Assembly: GCA_003525525.1 (NCBI GenBank)
Contig: DQED01000119.1
Location: forward strand, 341 to 14,240
Source: Desulfovibrio sp.
GTDB lineage: Bacteria > Desulfobacterota > Desulfovibrionia > Desulfovibrionales > Desulfovibrionaceae
Direction of reading: 5' to 3'
Length of the DNA stretch: 13,900 nt
Part shown: positions 13,059 through 13,900 of the stretch, piece by piece
How positions within the stretch are numbered: the first letter of the stretch is position 1
Layout of the letters: each line of letters starts with the position of its first letter
Position numbers and translations under genes: made by a program
Notes under the pieces: model-generated
The model's input: the letters and a program-made list of their open reading frames with translations, nothing else
Databases searched by the model: none
What the model was told of the DNA's origin: nothing

Positions 13059-13900
13059 CTAGTCGTCGAAATCGCCTTCCGGCCCCTTGTCGCCGCTGAG
13101 GGACGCCGCGCGTTCGAGGATTTTCTCGCGGGTCCAGGCGGCCGGGTCCTCGATGCGCCCGGCCTTGGGGCCGAGGTCGTAGGTGCCGGCGGCGAGCAGT
13201 TCCTCGATGGCCAGGGCGCCGGTGCCGGCGGCGTTGAACACGTCGGTCAGCAGTCCGTAGACGAACTCGGCCACGGCATCGACCATGCGCGCCCGCACGG
13301 CGGCGGGCTGGGCGAGGAGCTTCCTCTCGAACACGCAGTTGAGCTTCTTGTAGTCGCCGGCCTTGATGGCCTTGCCGTCGGCGTAGGCGACCATCTCGGC
13401 CCACAGCGCGTCGTCCAGGCCCTTGTCCGGTTCCTTGATGAAGGCCCCGGCCGCGTCCATGATGGCGTTGCCGTAGTCGTTGACGGCCACGCCCCAGGCG
13501 ATCATCTGCAGGGCCGTGGCCACGTTGGCCTTGGTCGTCGCGGTCTTGGCGGCGATTTCCCTGAGCTTTTCCGAGGAGTTGCCCGAGGTGCCGTGCTGGG
13601 CGCCGGAGATGCCGTAGGGGGCGAGGGCCTCGTGGATGCGCGCGGTCAGGCCCACCTGGATGCCCGTGGCCGAGGCCTCGATGCCGTGGGTGGTGCCGTT
13701 ATTGAGCGCGATCCAGTCCGGGTGGATGCCGTGGGCGTTTAAGCCCTTGATGAGAAAGAGCGCCTCGTCGGGCGTGGACAGGCCGGATTTGCCCTTGATC
13801 TCGCCGACTTCCGTCTCGTAGCCGGCCCAGGTCGGCACGTAGGGGGCCAGCGCGATGTTGGCCAGCAGGTTTTCCGCGTCGGGCAGGTGGGAGGCGTCGA
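13059..13900 (-). CDS. Class II fructose-bisphosphate aldolase family protein, 5' end outside window
   Basis: The frame runs off the right edge; 279 C-terminal residues are visible. The first residues, DASHLPDAENLLANI, match the DGSHL-EEN region of class II aldolases. ETEVGEIKGKSG follows, where the family has its conserved glutamates. NNGTTHG and SGAQHGTSGN each carry the histidine expected as a zinc ligand (usual forms GxxHG and HGGSG). The enzyme would split fructose-1,6-bisphosphate into dihydroxyacetone phosphate and glyceraldehyde-3-phosphate in glycolysis or gluconeogenesis. Some motifs diverge from the textbook form and the C-terminal extension of roughly 130 residues after the barrel is long, so a related ketose-bisphosphate aldolase is possible. 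It is the first visible gene of a leftward run including the PEBP and TauE/SafE genes. Confidence 0.75.
   Translation of the reverse strand, partial: DASHLPDAENLLANIALAPYVPTWAGYETEVGEIKGKSGLSTPDEALFLIKGLNAHGIHPDWIALNNGTTHGIEASATGIQVGLTARIHEALAPYGISGAQHGTSGNSSEKLREIAAKTATTKANVATALQMIAWGVAVNDYGNAIMDAAGAFIKEPDKGLDDALWAEMVAYADGKAIKAGDYKKLNCVFERKLLAQPAAVRARMVDAVAEFVYGLLTDVFNAAGTGALAIEELLAAGTYDLGPKAGRIEDPAAWTREKILERAASLSGDKGPEGDFDD

Noticed and set aside
1..13900. CRISPR array, tRNA, rRNA or insertion sequence
   Set aside because: I found no regularly spaced identical repeats, no cloverleaf with matching arms, no ribosomal RNA segments and no transposase-like protein or paired terminal repeats.

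Overview
The window is GC-rich (mostly about 65-70% GC) with dense coding, strong codon bias and short intergenic gaps. Gene content and style (hemL of the glutamate route to haem, a 3D-domain envelope protein, a Cache-HAMP-PP2C receptor, a long class II aldolase) suggest a Gram-negative, probably a Desulfovibrionaceae-type sulfate reducer. The taxonomic call is an inference from style and remembered gene types, not from a search.

Layout. (1) 1-1503, plus: the 3' part of a membrane receptor ending in a PP2C/SpoIIE phosphatase, closed by a clear hairpin terminator at 1503-1539. (2) 1562-1987, minus: a small exported 3D-domain protein with a long leader. (3) 1988-2452: a divergent intergenic region with an AT-rich island. 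(4) 2453-4164, plus: a VOC-fold protein and hemL, 26 bp apart. (5) 4178-4212: a very stable intergenic hairpin. (6) 4243-6586, plus: an orphan HlyD-type membrane fusion protein, a 99-aa unrecognised protein and a nucleotidyltransferase-fold candidate, probably one transcript. (7) 6587-6687: a convergent junction with a purine tract, a pyrimidine tract and degenerate heptad repeats. (8) 6688-9680, minus: a HyuA-like hydantoinase/oxoprolinase protein overlapping by 7 nt a histone-deacetylase-fold amidohydrolase that has a cysteine-rich C-terminal extension. (9) 9763-11058, minus: a membrane protein made of a cytoplasmic TIR domain, one membrane helix, a Pro/Ala-rich linker and a predicted periplasmic NTF2-like domain. 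(10) 11059-11671: about 600 bp without a convincing gene. (11) 11672-13900, minus: a TauE/SafE permease, a PEBP (YbhB/YbcL) protein and the 3' two-thirds or so of a class II fructose-bisphosphate aldolase.

Functional logic. The first half is mostly housekeeping plus a small export-related cluster. The second half holds two unusual units: the translationally coupled HyuA-like/deacetylase pair, which joins two amide-bond-acting protein folds, and the transmembrane TIR protein, whose TIR part has clearly lower GC than its linker and neighbours. The TIR protein is the best candidate for an undescribed signalling or defence component. It has no visible partner gene here, so the window does not show a complete system.
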